Notes: generated by a model not told the origin, from the letters alone. 18,453 nt of DNA from an uncultured Clostridium sp. (GCA_900551135.1 URUX01000032.1:1-18453); one strand, 5' to 3'; shown: positions 8,422 to 17,994, numbered from the stretch's first letter. Numbers and translations are program-made.

Positions 8422-9795
8422 TTAGCGGTACGCCTGAAGAATTCCTTCTGCAGTCTTCTGCGCTGTGTCCAATGCAGTTTCAATATCCTGCTGATCTGTC
8501 ATTACATAGGAAATGGCATCATCAATGGCTTTCTGTACTTCTGCCTGGTTGTAAGTGGAAAGTTCTGCATATCCATATTCCAGCTGATCTCTTGCCACTA
8601 AACACTGTGGAAATTCTTCTGCATATGCTTTCATCCGTTCTGTCTCATAAGCGCCTGGTCTGGTCGCCACATAACCGGTGTCAATACTCCACTGGGCTAC
8701 CCGCTCATCATCGGTCATCCATTTGATAAACTCAAATGCCGCTTTCTGACGTTCTTCTGAAATCCCCTTAAAGATATAGAAATTTCCGCCTCCAGTTGGA
8801 GAACCAAAAGAATCTTTTGCCGGAAGCATTGCCACTCCGAAATCGAACTTGGCATTGTTCTTTACGTTGGTCAGATTTCCTGTAGTATGGTACATCATTG
8901 CAGTTTTTCCTTCGATAAAATCAGAAGGTGTCGTTGCCCAAGACACAATTCCCTTTGGCATGGAACCGTCTTCTGCCAGGCTCTTCCAATATTTTAACCC
9001 TTCCGCAGTTCTGGCATCGTTATAATAGGTCTCGGTTCCGGTATTGTTCATTAAATTAAATCCATTTTGCTGGACACAGAATGTCTGAAGCATCCAGTAG
9101 GCATATCCATCTGACGGAATTTCAATGCCGTACTGCTTGACCTGACCATTTTCGGTAATGGTCAGCTGCTTTGCCATCTCTTTCATCTCATCCCAGGTTG
9201 CAGGCGGTGTTTCCGGATCCAGACCTGCCGCCGCCATGGCCTCTTTGTTGTAATATAAGATAATGGTACTTCTCTGCCATGGGATACCATATGTCGTATC
9301 ACCATCTTTACTGTTCATCATAAATCCTTCGTAAAAGCCATCCAGCCATTCCTTGTCTTCATCTGTTACGCACAGGCTGTTCATATCCTGAATGGCGTCC
9401 ATCGCACGAAGGGAATATAAATCAATGGAAAACATAATCGCCATATCCGGAGTGTTTCCTGCTTTAATAGCTGCCTGTACTTTGGTTCTGGTGTCTGCAT
9501 AACTTCCTGCATAAATTGGTTTTACAATTACATCCGGATTTTCTTCGTGATACTCTTTACAAAGAGCATCAATCAAAGCATCTGGTCCGCCTCCAACAGA
9601 TACCGGAAAATACATGGTCAGTTCCATCGGCTCTGACGCCTGGTTACTCTCTGACGCTGAGGACTGATTGCTCTCTGGTGCTGGGGACTGTTCACTTACT
9701 GCCGCTGGGGACTGTTCTGAATTTGCCCCTGTGCTGCATCCTGCTAAAGACACTGCCAGAGTACCTGCCAACAACAAACTTATCATCTTTTTCAT
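8422..9795 (-). CDS. Sugar ABC transporter substrate-binding lipoprotein (UgpB/MalE-like)
   Basis: This 457-residue extracellular solute-binding protein is tethered to the membrane. The signal peptide ends in the lipobox LAGC, with Cys20 the predicted lipidated residue. A Ser/Gln/Glu/Pro spacer of repeated 8-residue units (residues 26-57) follows. The mature domain has family-1 features such as GNTPDMAIMFSIDLYSLRAM, YGIPWQRSTIILYYNKEAM, PATWDEMKEMAKQLT and the late KWMTDDERVAQWSIDTGY. The ATG at 9793-9795 follows a GGAGA site. It is first in the operon, before two permeases. No ATPase gene lies nearby; such Firmicutes importers commonly share an MsmK/MsiK-type ATPase encoded elsewhere. The ligand is unknown, and there is no adjacent hydrolase to hint at it. 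Confidence 0.93.
   Translation of the reverse strand: MKKMISLLLAGTLAVSLAGCSTGANSEQSPAAVSEQSPAPESNQSSASESNQASEPMELTMYFPVSVGGGPDALIDALCKEYHEENPDVIVKPIYAGSYADTRTKVQAAIKAGNTPDMAIMFSIDLYSLRAMDAIQDMNSLCVTDEDKEWLDGFYEGFMMNSKDGDTTYGIPWQRSTIILYYNKEAMAAAGLDPETPPATWDEMKEMAKQLTITENGQVKQYGIEIPSDGYAYWMLQTFCVQQNGFNLMNNTGTETYYNDARTAEGLKYWKSLAEDGSMPKGIVSWATTPSDFIEGKTAMMYHTTGNLTNVKNNAKFDFGVAMLPAKDSFGSPTGGGNFYIFKGISEERQKAAFEFIKWMTDDERVAQWSIDTGYVATRPGAYETERMKAYAEEFPQCLVARDQLEYGYAELSTYNQAEVQKAIDDAISYVMTDQQDIETALDTAQKTAEGILQAYR
9625..9720 (-). repeat. 24-bp tandem repeats in the lipoprotein spacer
   Basis: Four degenerate 24-base units encode SEQSPAAV, SEQSPAPE, SNQSSASE and SNQASEPM just after the lipidated Cys. 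The first two units are nearly identical at DNA level. They form a flexible hydrophilic stalk between the membrane anchor and the binding domain. Confidence 0.8.
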
Positions 9796-9833
9796 AGTTT
9801 TTCTCCATTCCTGTTTTGTGAACTACGAAAATC

Positions 9834-9862
9834 ATTATAAGAAAACCCGTCGTCTGGAACTA
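9834..9862 (-). promoter_or_regulatory. Possible promoter of the sugar ABC operon with weak -35
   Basis: A perfect TATAAT (9834-9839, minus strand) lies about 40 bases before the lipoprotein start. The position 17 bases further upstream reads TAGTTC, a poor -35. This pattern fits a promoter that needs an activator, but the call rests on one hexamer. Confidence 0.45.
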
Positions 9863-9901
9863 TCCTGATTTGGTAAAAGCTATGTGAAATGAATGTAAAT
9901 G

Positions 9902-9951
9902 AAAAAAGACATAGGCACTGTAGCTACTGCCACAGCACATATGCCTTTTTT
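9902..9951 (-). terminator. Intrinsic terminator after the aminotransferase gene
   Basis: It begins three bases after the aminotransferase stop. AAAAAAG (9902-9908) pairs with CTTTTTT (9945-9951), then CATA/TATG and CTGT/ACAG after mismatches, around a 10-base loop. On the minus strand the stem ends in a run of six T. The symmetric A/T flanks could make it work in both directions and insulate the ABC operon. Confidence 0.8.
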
Positions 9952-9953
9952 CT

Positions 9954-11168
9954 TTATTCTGTTCTTTGATATCGCATCAACGCATCCCGCATACGGTACA
10001 ATGCGTTTACTACTTTCTGATTGTCACGGTAAACGCCTAATACAATCCGTAAATGCCCTTCTCCTCCTGCTCCATAATTAATGCCATCATTAACAGAAAC
10101 TTTTGCTTCTTTTACCAAATAACTGGCAATGTCCGTAGAATTTCCTAATTTCGATACATCCACCCAGCATAAAAATCCGGATTCCGGCATTTCCATAGAA
10201 ACTCCAGGCACTTGATTTAAAATTTCATAAGCTGCTTTTCTCCGATAATCAAATGCAGTTTCAAATTCTTTCATAAAATCACTGTCTTTTAATGCTGCTA
10301 AAACAGCCATTTGAGAGACTGTATTGGTTGCTCCTAACACAGAAACTGCGTTGGCAAACATGGTATCCATAATTTGATCACCACAGGCAATATATCCCAC
10401 ACGGTAACCGCTAAGCCCCATGCCTTTTGAAAACGAAAATACTGTCACCGTCCTGTCAAACATACCTGGAAGCGCTGCTGGTGTAATCATCTCATTTTCA
10501 TAACAGAAGTCTTCAAACGCCTGATCACACACTAAAATCAAGTCATGTTTCATTACTACTTTTGCCAACGCCTCTAAAGATTTCCGATTAAATACCGTAG
10601 TGGTAGGATTATTGGGATGAGTTAAAACTATCATTTTTGTTTTTGGAGTTATCAACTGCTCCAGTTGCTGTTCATCTATCTGGTATCCCTGATCAGCTTT
10701 TAACAGAACTGGTACAGCAATACCTCCCATAATAGATACATTCAATCGGTTATTGGGATAGCTGGGCATGGGAATTAGAACCTCATCACCATCTTCAATA
10801 AACGGAAGCATCGCAAAGAATAAACCAGAATCAGAACCTGGTGTAATAATAATATTTCTTTCCGGATCCACTTCCAAATGATTTTTTTCTTTCAGCTTTT
10901 TGGCAATGGCAAGTTTTAAGTCCGCATTTCCGATTGGCGCTGTATAATGAGGAGCTGAAGCCAAATCGATTGCATCAATCGTCGCCTGTTTTATATGTTT
11001 TGGCAAGGAAAAATCCGGCATAAACGGGTCTGCCCATCCCATCAACGCTACGCCCTGTTTCTCTAATTCCTGATAGGAGTTTCCTACATCTGCCTTTTCA
11101 ACGTTGGAAAATAAACCACCATTCGCTTCTTGAAAAGCCCGAATCATTTTCGAACGTACATCCATCAT
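9954..11168 (-). CDS. PLP-dependent aminotransferase, class I/II (fold type I)
   Basis: This is a 404-residue cytosolic PLP enzyme. The Schiff-base lysine is Lys248 in SFSKGMGLSGYRVGY. Other marks are HPNNPT (184-189), the cofactor Asp215 in VCDQAFEDF and the substrate-carboxylate Arg374 in HLRIVLG. These fit aspartate/aromatic-type aminotransferases better than the MalY/PatB beta-lyase group, whose active-site motif differs. It would transfer an amino group between an amino acid and a 2-oxo acid; the substrate is unknown. The gene abuts the PTS gene: the PTS stop TAA is directly followed by ATGATG, and GAGGAG lies inside the PTS 3' end, so translation is probably coupled. A strong terminator follows. 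Being last in a PTS-ridA transcript ties it to that pathway. Confidence 0.9.
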   Translation of the reverse strand: MMDVRSKMIRAFQEANGGLFSNVEKADVGNSYQELEKQGVALMGWADPFMPDFSLPKHIKQATIDAIDLASAPHYTAPIGNADLKLAIAKKLKEKNHLEVDPERNIIITPGSDSGLFFAMLPFIEDGDEVLIPMPSYPNNRLNVSIMGGIAVPVLLKADQGYQIDEQQLEQLITPKTKMIVLTHPNNPTTTVFNRKSLEALAKVVMKHDLILVCDQAFEDFCYENEMITPAALPGMFDRTVTVFSFSKGMGLSGYRVGYIACGDQIMDTMFANAVSVLGATNTVSQMAVLAALKDSDFMKEFETAFDYRRKAAYEILNQVPGVSMEMPESGFLCWVDVSKLGNSTDIASYLVKEAKVSVNDGINYGAGGEGHLRIVLGVYRDNQKVVNALYRMRDALMRYQRTE

Positions 11169-12548
11169 TTATGCATTCTCCTCATCAAATCCCATTACTA
11201 CAGTAAGAACTGCAGCCACTACAAATGCAATTGCAAATCCAGCCATTACCAGCCACATATTCATTGGCTCTTCTCCAATAAACATTGCAAAGTTCAGGAA
11301 AGAAGGGCCGCCCATTGCATATGCTTTTAATCCAAAGAAAGAAGCAAATGCACCACCTGCAGCGCCACCGATAGCTGCTGCTAAAAACGGCTTCTTATAC
11401 TTAAAGTTGATACCATAAATTGCCGGTTCCGTTACTCCCGTAACTGCAGCAATAGTTGCAGATGCTGCAATAGTCTTTGTTTTTTTGTTTTTAGATTTTA
11501 ACCAAACGCCAAATGCAGCTCCAGCCTGTGCCATATTTGCCGCACCACTAGTAGGCGAAATGTAATTAAATCCCTGAGTCGTGATCCCTTGTACCAATAC
11601 CGGAACCATACCATGATGAATACCCAGCACTACCATAGAAGAATAAATACCACCATAAACAAGTCCTGCAAATACACCGCCTTTTTCGAACAGTGTTGTC
11701 ACACCACTTGCCAGTAAATTACCCACCCAAGTAGCTAACGGTCCAATTGTCATCAAAGAAACAGGTGTTGCAACTAAAATTGTCAAACAAGGAACCAAAA
11801 TAATTTTTAATGCACCTGGAATTACCTTACGGAATCCTTTTTCTACATAAGATGCAAACCATACTGCAAATACAATTGGCAATACAGAAGAAGAATAATT
11901 CACTACTGTAAATGGAATGTTCAAGAATGAATAAGTTGATACTCCATCTGCAATCAACGTTGCCCAGATAGAAGACATCATTCCTGCACAAATTGTCATG
12001 GCAACAAACATATCCATCTTAAACTGTCTTGCTGCAGAAGCTGCCAAAAGGAAGGGAAGGAACGTGAAGATACCGTTGGCAATCGTATTAATCACCATAT
12101 ATGTATTTCCCGTATTGTCCAATCCCATCACTACAGCAATGGTTAAAATTGCACGAACCAAGCCGGCTCCTGCCAATGCCGGCACAATCGGATTAAAAAT
12201 ACCGGCAATCGTTTCAAAGAAAGAGGTCAGCAGGTTTCCTTTTTTATTCTTCAAATCCTGCTTCACATCATCCAGATTTTCGTCTACTGGTGCTTCTGCT
12301 TTCAGCCCCGTAAACTCAATGAATTCTGTATATACATCATTGACTGCTGAGCCAATAATAATCTGAAGCTGCTGACCTTTATTCACTACCCCCATGGTAA
12401 TATCCAGCTTTTTTAACGCTTCCTCTTTTACCCTGGAACTATCATGCAGATTCAGACGAAGGCGGGTCATACAATGGGTTGCTGCGGAAATATTCTCTTT
12501 TCCTCCTACATTTTCCACAATAGCTTTTACTGTTTCCGTATACTTCAT
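11169..12548 (-). CDS. PTS EIIBC permease, glucose/sucrose/beta-glucoside superfamily
   Basis: This 459-residue phosphotransferase-system permease imports a sugar or glycoside and phosphorylates it during transport. The N-terminal EIIB domain (about 1-80) has the phosphorylated Cys26 in ATHCMTRLRLNL. The EIIC domain (about 105-455) has multiple membrane helices, the motif HHG at 311-313 and GVTEPAIYG at 371-379. There is no EIIA domain, so it must receive phosphate from an EIIA encoded elsewhere, as in SacP-type proteins; full BglP-type proteins are about 610 residues with a C-terminal EIIA. The divergent 6-phospho-beta-glucosidase points to a beta-glucoside as substrate. GGAGGGAG precedes the ATG. 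It sits 31 bases after ridA and directly abuts the aminotransferase gene. Confidence 0.93.
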   Translation of the reverse strand: MKYTETVKAIVENVGGKENISAATHCMTRLRLNLHDSSRVKEEALKKLDITMGVVNKGQQLQIIIGSAVNDVYTEFIEFTGLKAEAPVDENLDDVKQDLKNKKGNLLTSFFETIAGIFNPIVPALAGAGLVRAILTIAVVMGLDNTGNTYMVINTIANGIFTFLPFLLAASAARQFKMDMFVAMTICAGMMSSIWATLIADGVSTYSFLNIPFTVVNYSSSVLPIVFAVWFASYVEKGFRKVIPGALKIILVPCLTILVATPVSLMTIGPLATWVGNLLASGVTTLFEKGGVFAGLVYGGIYSSMVVLGIHHGMVPVLVQGITTQGFNYISPTSGAANMAQAGAAFGVWLKSKNKKTKTIAASATIAAVTGVTEPAIYGINFKYKKPFLAAAIGGAAGGAFASFFGLKAYAMGGPSFLNFAMFIGEEPMNMWLVMAGFAIAFVVAAVLTVVMGFDEENA

Positions 12549-12579
12549 ATTCTTCTCCCTCCATTCTTAGATTCCATAA

Positions 12580-12951
12580 CTATTTATAAGCTGTAATTTC
12601 CACCTCACATAATACATCCTTTGGAATCTCACGTACTGCCACACAAGATCTGGCTGGGCATCCTGTAAAATATTTTCCATACACCTCATTAAATGCTGCA
12701 AAATCTTTCATGTCCTTTAAGAAACAAGTTGTTTTTACTACATCTTCAAAACAATATCCTGCTTCTTCCAAAACTGCCTTAATATTTTCCATTACCTGTA
12801 CAGCCTGTACGGTAATATCTCCTTCTACTACACAGCCTGTAGAAGGATTAACAGGTATTTGTCCAGAGACAAATAAAAACGGTTCTACAATGACTGCCTG
12901 TGAATATGGTCCTATTGCCTTAGGAGTTTTGTTTGTTGAAATTTTTTTCAT
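12580..12951 (-). CDS. ridA: RidA/YjgF/TdcF-family enamine/imine deaminase
   Basis: This 123-residue protein of the RidA family forms trimers and hydrolyses reactive 2-aminoacrylate-type enamines and imines released by PLP enzymes to 2-oxo acids and ammonia. The conserved features are IGPYSQA (Tyr16), FVSGQIP, Arg101 in PARSCVAV (the position of E. coli Arg105, binding the carboxylate) and Glu116 in VEITAYK (Glu120 equivalent). The deaminating subtype is therefore likely. AAGGAG lies eight bases before the ATG. It is the first gene of a minus-strand operon with PTS EIIBC and an aminotransferase, under a near-consensus promoter. Its place beside a PLP enzyme suggests it clears a reactive intermediate made by this pathway, although RidA proteins also act generally. 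Confidence 0.92.
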   Translation of the reverse strand: MKKISTNKTPKAIGPYSQAVIVEPFLFVSGQIPVNPSTGCVVEGDITVQAVQVMENIKAVLEEAGYCFEDVVKTTCFLKDMKDFAAFNEVYGKYFTGCPARSCVAVREIPKDVLCEVEITAYK

Positions 12952-12992
12952 TCTATTTCTCCTTTCTAATGAAATATTTTTTATTTTTCTTT

Positions 12993-14591
<1,599 letters not shown>

Positions 14592-14617
14592 AAATTATTC
14601 TTATATGGAGTGAACTT

Positions 14618-15286
14618 ATGCCAATTCAAGAACTTATTTTAACAGATGGCGATAAATTGATTTTGTCTGCCATGAAAACAGTTGTTCAGGGCCTGGGGGC
14701 ATACCTTGGCAGTGGCTGTGAAATTGTTCTTCACAGCCTTGAACATCTGGATTCTTCTGCTATTGAAGTAGTAAACGGCTTTCATTCAGGGCGAACAATC
14801 GGCGCCCCTATTACGAATCTGGCCTTAGAAATGCTGGAAAAAATCGAACGCAGTGGCGAAAAAAGACCTCTTACTTATTTTAATAAAAATAAGGATAATA
14901 TTACTTTAAAATCTGCCACCATTCCCATTATTGGAGAGCGTCAGCGCATTATTGGTTTATTATGCATAAACTTTTATACTGATATTTCTTTAGAAACCTT
15001 TTTGACATCGCTGATTCCACCTAATACTTTAAGCGCAGAATCCCCTCGTATGGTTGAAAATTTCACTCAGGATTTAGATGAAGTAATCGCTGAGTCAGTC
15101 TCTGAAATCCAGGAAGATGTCATGAAAAATCCTGAAATTTCTCTTACTAATAAGAACAAAGAAATTGTAATTCGTTTAGAGGAAAAAGGAATTTTTAATA
15201 TAAAAGATGCTGTAATAAAGGTCGCTGACCAATTAGAAATATCAAAAAACACTGTGTATATGCATCTGAGAAATATTCGAAAATAA
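14618..15286 (+). CDS. YheO/DauR-type transcriptional regulator (PAS-like sensor plus HTH)
   Basis: This is a 222-residue DNA-binding regulator. Residues about 15-125 match the YheO-type PAS-like sensory domain: GCEIVLHSL at 34-41, NGFHSGRTIGAPITNLAL at 53-70 and LKSATIPI followed by IGLLCINFY. Residues about 178-222 form the C-terminal helix-turn-helix (NKEIVIRLEEKGIFNIKDAV, then ISKNTVYMHLRNI). The best-studied relative, DauR of Pseudomonas, responds to D-arginine catabolism; ligands in Firmicutes are mostly unknown. GGAG precedes the ATG. The gene follows the glucosidase by 50 bases that hold a hairpin, so it is probably co-transcribed. The obvious target is the divergent region 12952-13121. 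A YheO regulator over a PTS locus, in place of the usual antiterminator or GntR/LacI type, is itself a hint of an amino-type inducer (inference). Confidence 0.88.
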   Translation: MPIQELILTDGDKLILSAMKTVVQGLGAYLGSGCEIVLHSLEHLDSSAIEVVNGFHSGRTIGAPITNLALEMLEKIERSGEKRPLTYFNKNKDNITLKSATIPIIGERQRIIGLLCINFYTDISLETFLTSLIPPNTLSAESPRMVENFTQDLDEVIAESVSEIQEDVMKNPEISLTNKNKEIVIRLEEKGIFNIKDAVIKVADQLEISKNTVYMHLRNIRK

Positions 15287-15390
15287 AGCTTGCTTATCGG
15301 TTAATACATATTTTTTCTTTATATACTTTTGCTGAACTGTATAATACAGCATCCGGCCAACCATTCTGAATCACTTGGTTTATAAAAAAT
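15287..15390. other. Intergenic stretch with a palindrome containing TATAAT
   Basis: There is no coding sequence I can support between the regulator and the ThuA terminator. A 13-base palindrome, CTGTATAATACAG (15337-15349), has 6-bp arms around one base and contains TATAAT. No convincing -35 lies 17 bases upstream. It could be an operator or a weak promoter. Confidence 0.4.
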
Positions 15391-15464
15391 ACTGCCTTTT
15401 GCAATTCCCGCTGCACTTGTCCATAATGAACTTATGGCATCTCCATGGAATTGCAAAAAGCAGT
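15384..15464 (-). terminator. Intrinsic terminator of the ThuA-domain gene, with nested hairpin
   Basis: GGAATTGCAAAAAGCAGT (15447-15464) and ACTGCCTTTTGCAATTCC (15391-15408) pair over 18 positions with one mismatch. On the minus strand ATTTTTTATA follows directly. The 38-base loop holds its own hairpin CCATAA/TTATGG (15421-15437). It lies 43 bases past the ThuA stop. The long loop is unusual for a terminator. Confidence 0.75.
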
Positions 15465-15506
15465 TCAATTTCTGCATATATCGTAGATTTATCTTCGAAA
15501 ATGATT

Positions 15507-16187
15507 TTACATCCGGCAGTTGAGAATATTTTTCAAAATCCTCTGAAAATTTTCGTTTTTCCAGACCTCTGATGTATGACCCGGAGTCAGCACAACCACT
15601 CTTCCTTTTCCAATGGTTCTCACGTATCCGGCCGGACAGGTTCCTCCTGGTTCAGAAGAACTTTCCATCAGGAACTGCACATCATCTGCAATTACATCAA
15701 TCTGATAGTGCTCATCCCATTCTGTAAAATCCTCCACCCCTTGCATCAGCGGATGAGACGGATTGGTTACATGAAAGTGTACTGGGCAGCGTTTTGGATG
15801 CCCATGGAATAGACAGCCCACAAAGTTCACATATTCCATACAAGGATTCCGGAACTCCTTCTCCTGTCCCCAGGACTTTTCCGAAAATGCAACTCCAGAG
15901 TGTATTGCTGCAAATGTTCCTCCGTTCTCTACAAACTTCTTAAACTCTCTCGGCCCCACTTTTGTTACCCCTTCTTCAAACCATGGTTCCGTATTATCAG
16001 CGCTTACGTTATTATTCTTACTGCATAAAACCAGCTGATAACCGGAAAGCATTTCCGGAGTAAGAGTCTCTTTTGCATCTTTTATTATATCAAACTGATA
16101 ATCTTCCTCCACCAGCGAAGCCAGTCCTTTCTCTGCTACTTCTGACGGATGCCACTGGTCATCACATAACACTAATACTTTATCCAT
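15507..16187 (-). CDS. ThuA-domain (trehalose-utilisation-like) protein
   Basis: This 226-residue protein of the ThuA family has a class-I glutamine-amidotransferase-like fold without the amidotransferase chemistry. The core is visible as FVENGGTFAAIHSGVAF, FVGCLFHGHP, the HFHVTNPSHPLMQG segment and the C-terminal GRVVVLTPGHTSEVW...FQRILKNIL. Family members are linked to trehalose and other sugar utilisation in Sinorhizobium-type systems, but the biochemical activity in Firmicutes is not established. The ATG at 16185-16187 follows AAAGGTGAT, a good fit to the ribosome-binding consensus at close spacing. No signal peptide is seen. It stands alone, with a terminator after it and about 520 gene-free bases upstream. 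I see no clear promoter. Confidence 0.85.
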   Translation of the reverse strand: MDKVLVLCDDQWHPSEVAEKGLASLVEEDYQFDIIKDAKETLTPEMLSGYQLVLCSKNNNVSADNTEPWFEEGVTKVGPREFKKFVENGGTFAAIHSGVAFSEKSWGQEKEFRNPCMEYVNFVGCLFHGHPKRCPVHFHVTNPSHPLMQGVEDFTEWDEHYQIDVIADDVQFLMESSSEPGGTCPAGYVRTIGKGRVVVLTPGHTSEVWKNENFQRILKNILNCRM

Positions 16188-16711
16188 ATCACCTTTTAGT
16201 TCCTCTATCTATTTATCTCTGTTTCACATCTGTGGTTAATCTCAAAAATCTGGCAAGAGCCTGAAGCGAATTGAACTCTATGCCTACTTCTGATTTTACC
16301 GCAAAACTCCTTGAATTGGAATATGTAGTGATACATATATTGCGGACTATTCGGAGTCTGTTTTCTGTTTTGAAGTATAAAATAGAACTGGGTTTGCGAC
16401 AGCCTTATCTACAATTGTTGATGAAATACCATGGCAGCTTAAAAATGCACAAACCTGGCCCAAGAATTGTTTGTGGAATTTCAAAACAAAGAAACTATAA
16501 ACAAATTCAGAGGAAAATTGTTTATAAATACGCAGAACAGGATAAAATTGCACAATGACATTAAAAACTTTGTTTGAAAAGCATCAAAACAACTCAAATA
16601 CACACAAACTAACTGGATACCCAAAAAAACTGATTCCTAAGCCAAAATAGTTTACCCCAACTCTTTACAAAGATCCAAATCTAAAATCTTAACCAAAACT
16701 CAAATTCAACA
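16188..16711. other. Gene-free A+T-rich region between ThuA gene and tuf terminator
   Basis: There is no recognisable gene. One open frame of 95 codons from a TTG at 16271 has no Shine-Dalgarno site and no familiar motif. A perfect 9-bp inverted repeat, TATAAACAA (16496-16504) and TTGTTTATA (16518-16526), has a 13-base loop. From about 16561 to 16711 the plus strand is strongly A/C-rich: I count 36 C against 10 G. The ThuA promoter should lie near the left end, but I cannot place it. Confidence 0.5.
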
Positions 16712-16742
16712 GAAAAACCCGCAAAACCGGAGTTTTGCGGGT
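16712..16742 (-). terminator. Intrinsic terminator of tuf
   Basis: ACCCGCAAAAC (16717-16727) and GTTTTGCGGGT (16732-16742) form a perfect 11-bp stem with a 4-base loop. On the minus strand it is followed by TTTTTC. It lies 58 bases past the tuf stop. Confidence 0.92.
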
Positions 16743-16800
16743 CATCTTACGCTTGGACACAATGTTGTCTTATGACAACGAATCTATATTCAGATTATAA

Positions 16801-17994
16801 TTATTCGATGATAGAAACTACTCTACCAGAACCAACGGTTCTACCACCCTCACGGATAGCGAAACGAAGACCCTGCTCCATAGCTACTGGATGGATCAGT
16901 TCAACGGTCATCTCTACGTTGTCGCCAGGCATACACATCTCGGTGCCTTCTGGTAACTCGCAAACGCCGGTAACGTCAGTTGTTCTGAAGTAGAACTGTG
17001 GACGATAGTTGTTGAAGAAAGGAGTATGACGGCCACCCTCGTCCTTGGTCAGAACGTATACCTGAGCGGTAAACTTATGATGGCACTTTACAGAACCTGG
17101 CTTAACCAGACACTGTCCACGCTCGATCTCGTTTCTCTGAACACCACGAAGCAGAGCACCGATGTTATCACCAGCCTGAGCCTCGTCTAACAGCTTACGG
17201 AACATCTCGATACCAGTTACAACAACCTTACGGGCCTCTTCGCTGATACCAACGATTTCAACTTCGTCAGATACGTGCAGAGTACCACGCTCTACTCTAC
17301 CAGTTGCAACAGTACCACGACCGGTAATGGAGAATACGTCCTCTACAGGCATCAGGAATGGCTTATCAGTATCACGAACTGGGTCTGGAATATAGTCGTC
17401 AACAGCATCCATCAGTTCCAGAATCTTGTCGCCCCACTCAGAAGAAGGATCTTCCAGAGCCTTCAGAGCGGAACCCTGGATTACAGGAGTGTCATCGCCT
17501 GGGAACTCGTACTCATTTAACAGTTCACGGATTTCCATCTCTACTAATTCAAGCAGCTCTGGATCGTCAACCATATCGCACTTGTTCATGAATACTACGA
17601 TGTAAGGTACGCCTACCTGACGGGAAAGCAGGATGTGCTCTCTGGTCTGAGCCATAACACCATCGGTAGCAGCTACTACTAAGATAGCGCCGTCCATCTG
17701 AGCAGCACCAGTGATCATGTTCTTTACATAGTCAGCATGGCCTGGGCAGTCAACGTGTGCGTAGTGTCTCTTGTTGGTCTCGTACTCAACGTGAGAAGTA
17801 GAGATGGTAATTCCACGCTCTCTCTCTTCTGGAGCTTTATCAATGTTCTCAAATGCAACAGCCTCGCCAGTACCTAATCTCTCGTGTAAAGTCTTGGTAA
17901 TAGCAGCGGTTAAAGTGGTTTTACCATGGTCAACGTGGCCGATGGTACCAATGTTACAATGCGGCTTTGTTCTTTCAAATTTAGCTTTAGCCAT
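16801..17994 (-). CDS. tuf: Translation elongation factor Tu
   Basis: EF-Tu is 397 residues long, the usual length. It is the GTPase that delivers aminoacyl-tRNA to the ribosome. GTP-binding motifs are in place: P-loop GHVDHGKT (19-26), switch region [17 protein letters not shown] (82-86, with the catalytic His86) and NKCD (137-140). Domains 2 and 3 follow, ending in [10 protein letters not shown]. The ATG at 17992-17994 follows AAGGAGG. The gene lies downstream of fusA on the same strand, the classic str-operon order, but 187 bases separate them. That gap contains a strong promoter, so tuf can be transcribed independently. A clear terminator follows. Confidence 0.98.
   Translation of the reverse strand: MAKAKFERTKPHCNIGTIGHVDHGKTTLTAAITKTLHERLGTGEAVAFENIDKAPEERERGITISTSHVEYETNKRHYAHVDCPGHADYVKNMITGAAQMDGAILVVAATDGVMAQTREHILLSRQVGVPYIVVFMNKCDMVDDPELLELVEMEIRELLNEYEFPGDDTPVIQGSALKALEDPSSEWGDKILELMDAVDDYIPDPVRDTDKPFLMPVEDVFSITGRGTVATGRVERGTLHVSDEVEIVGISEEARKVVVTGIEMFRKLLDEAQAGDNIGALLRGVQRNEIERGQCLVKPGSVKCHHKFTAQVYVLTKDEGGRHTPFFNNYRPQFYFRTTDVTGVCELPEGTEMCMPGDNVEMTVELIHPVAMEQGLRFAIREGGRTVGSGRVVSIIE

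Noticed and set aside
9954..11168. Aminotransferase considered as a MalY/PatB-type cystathionine beta-lyase, by analogy with E. coli malX-malY
   Set aside because: The active-site segment SFSKGMGLSGYR fits the aspartate/aromatic aminotransferase group, not the MalY group. The parallel of a PTS gene next to a PLP gene is interesting but not homologous on this evidence.
15287..15330. Terminator for the regulator gene (small AAGC/GCTT stem then a T-run at 15311-15316)
   Set aside because: The stem is only about 4 bp with a 2-base loop and is separated from the T-run, so it is not convincing.
15391..15464. Inverted repeat considered as the ends of a miniature transposable element
   Set aside because: No target-site duplication is seen, the unit is only about 74 bases, and a T-run on the minus strand just past the ThuA gene explains it better as a terminator. 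It is kept as a finding because of the large branched loop.
15375..15572. Possible 65-codon plus-strand peptide after the regulator
   Set aside because: It runs through the ThuA terminator stem and the antisense 3' end of the ThuA gene and has no ribosome-binding site.
16271..16558. Possible 95-codon gene in the gap before tuf
   Set aside because: It has a TTG start without a Shine-Dalgarno site, no recognised motif and an unusual composition; it overlaps an equally open minus-strand frame.
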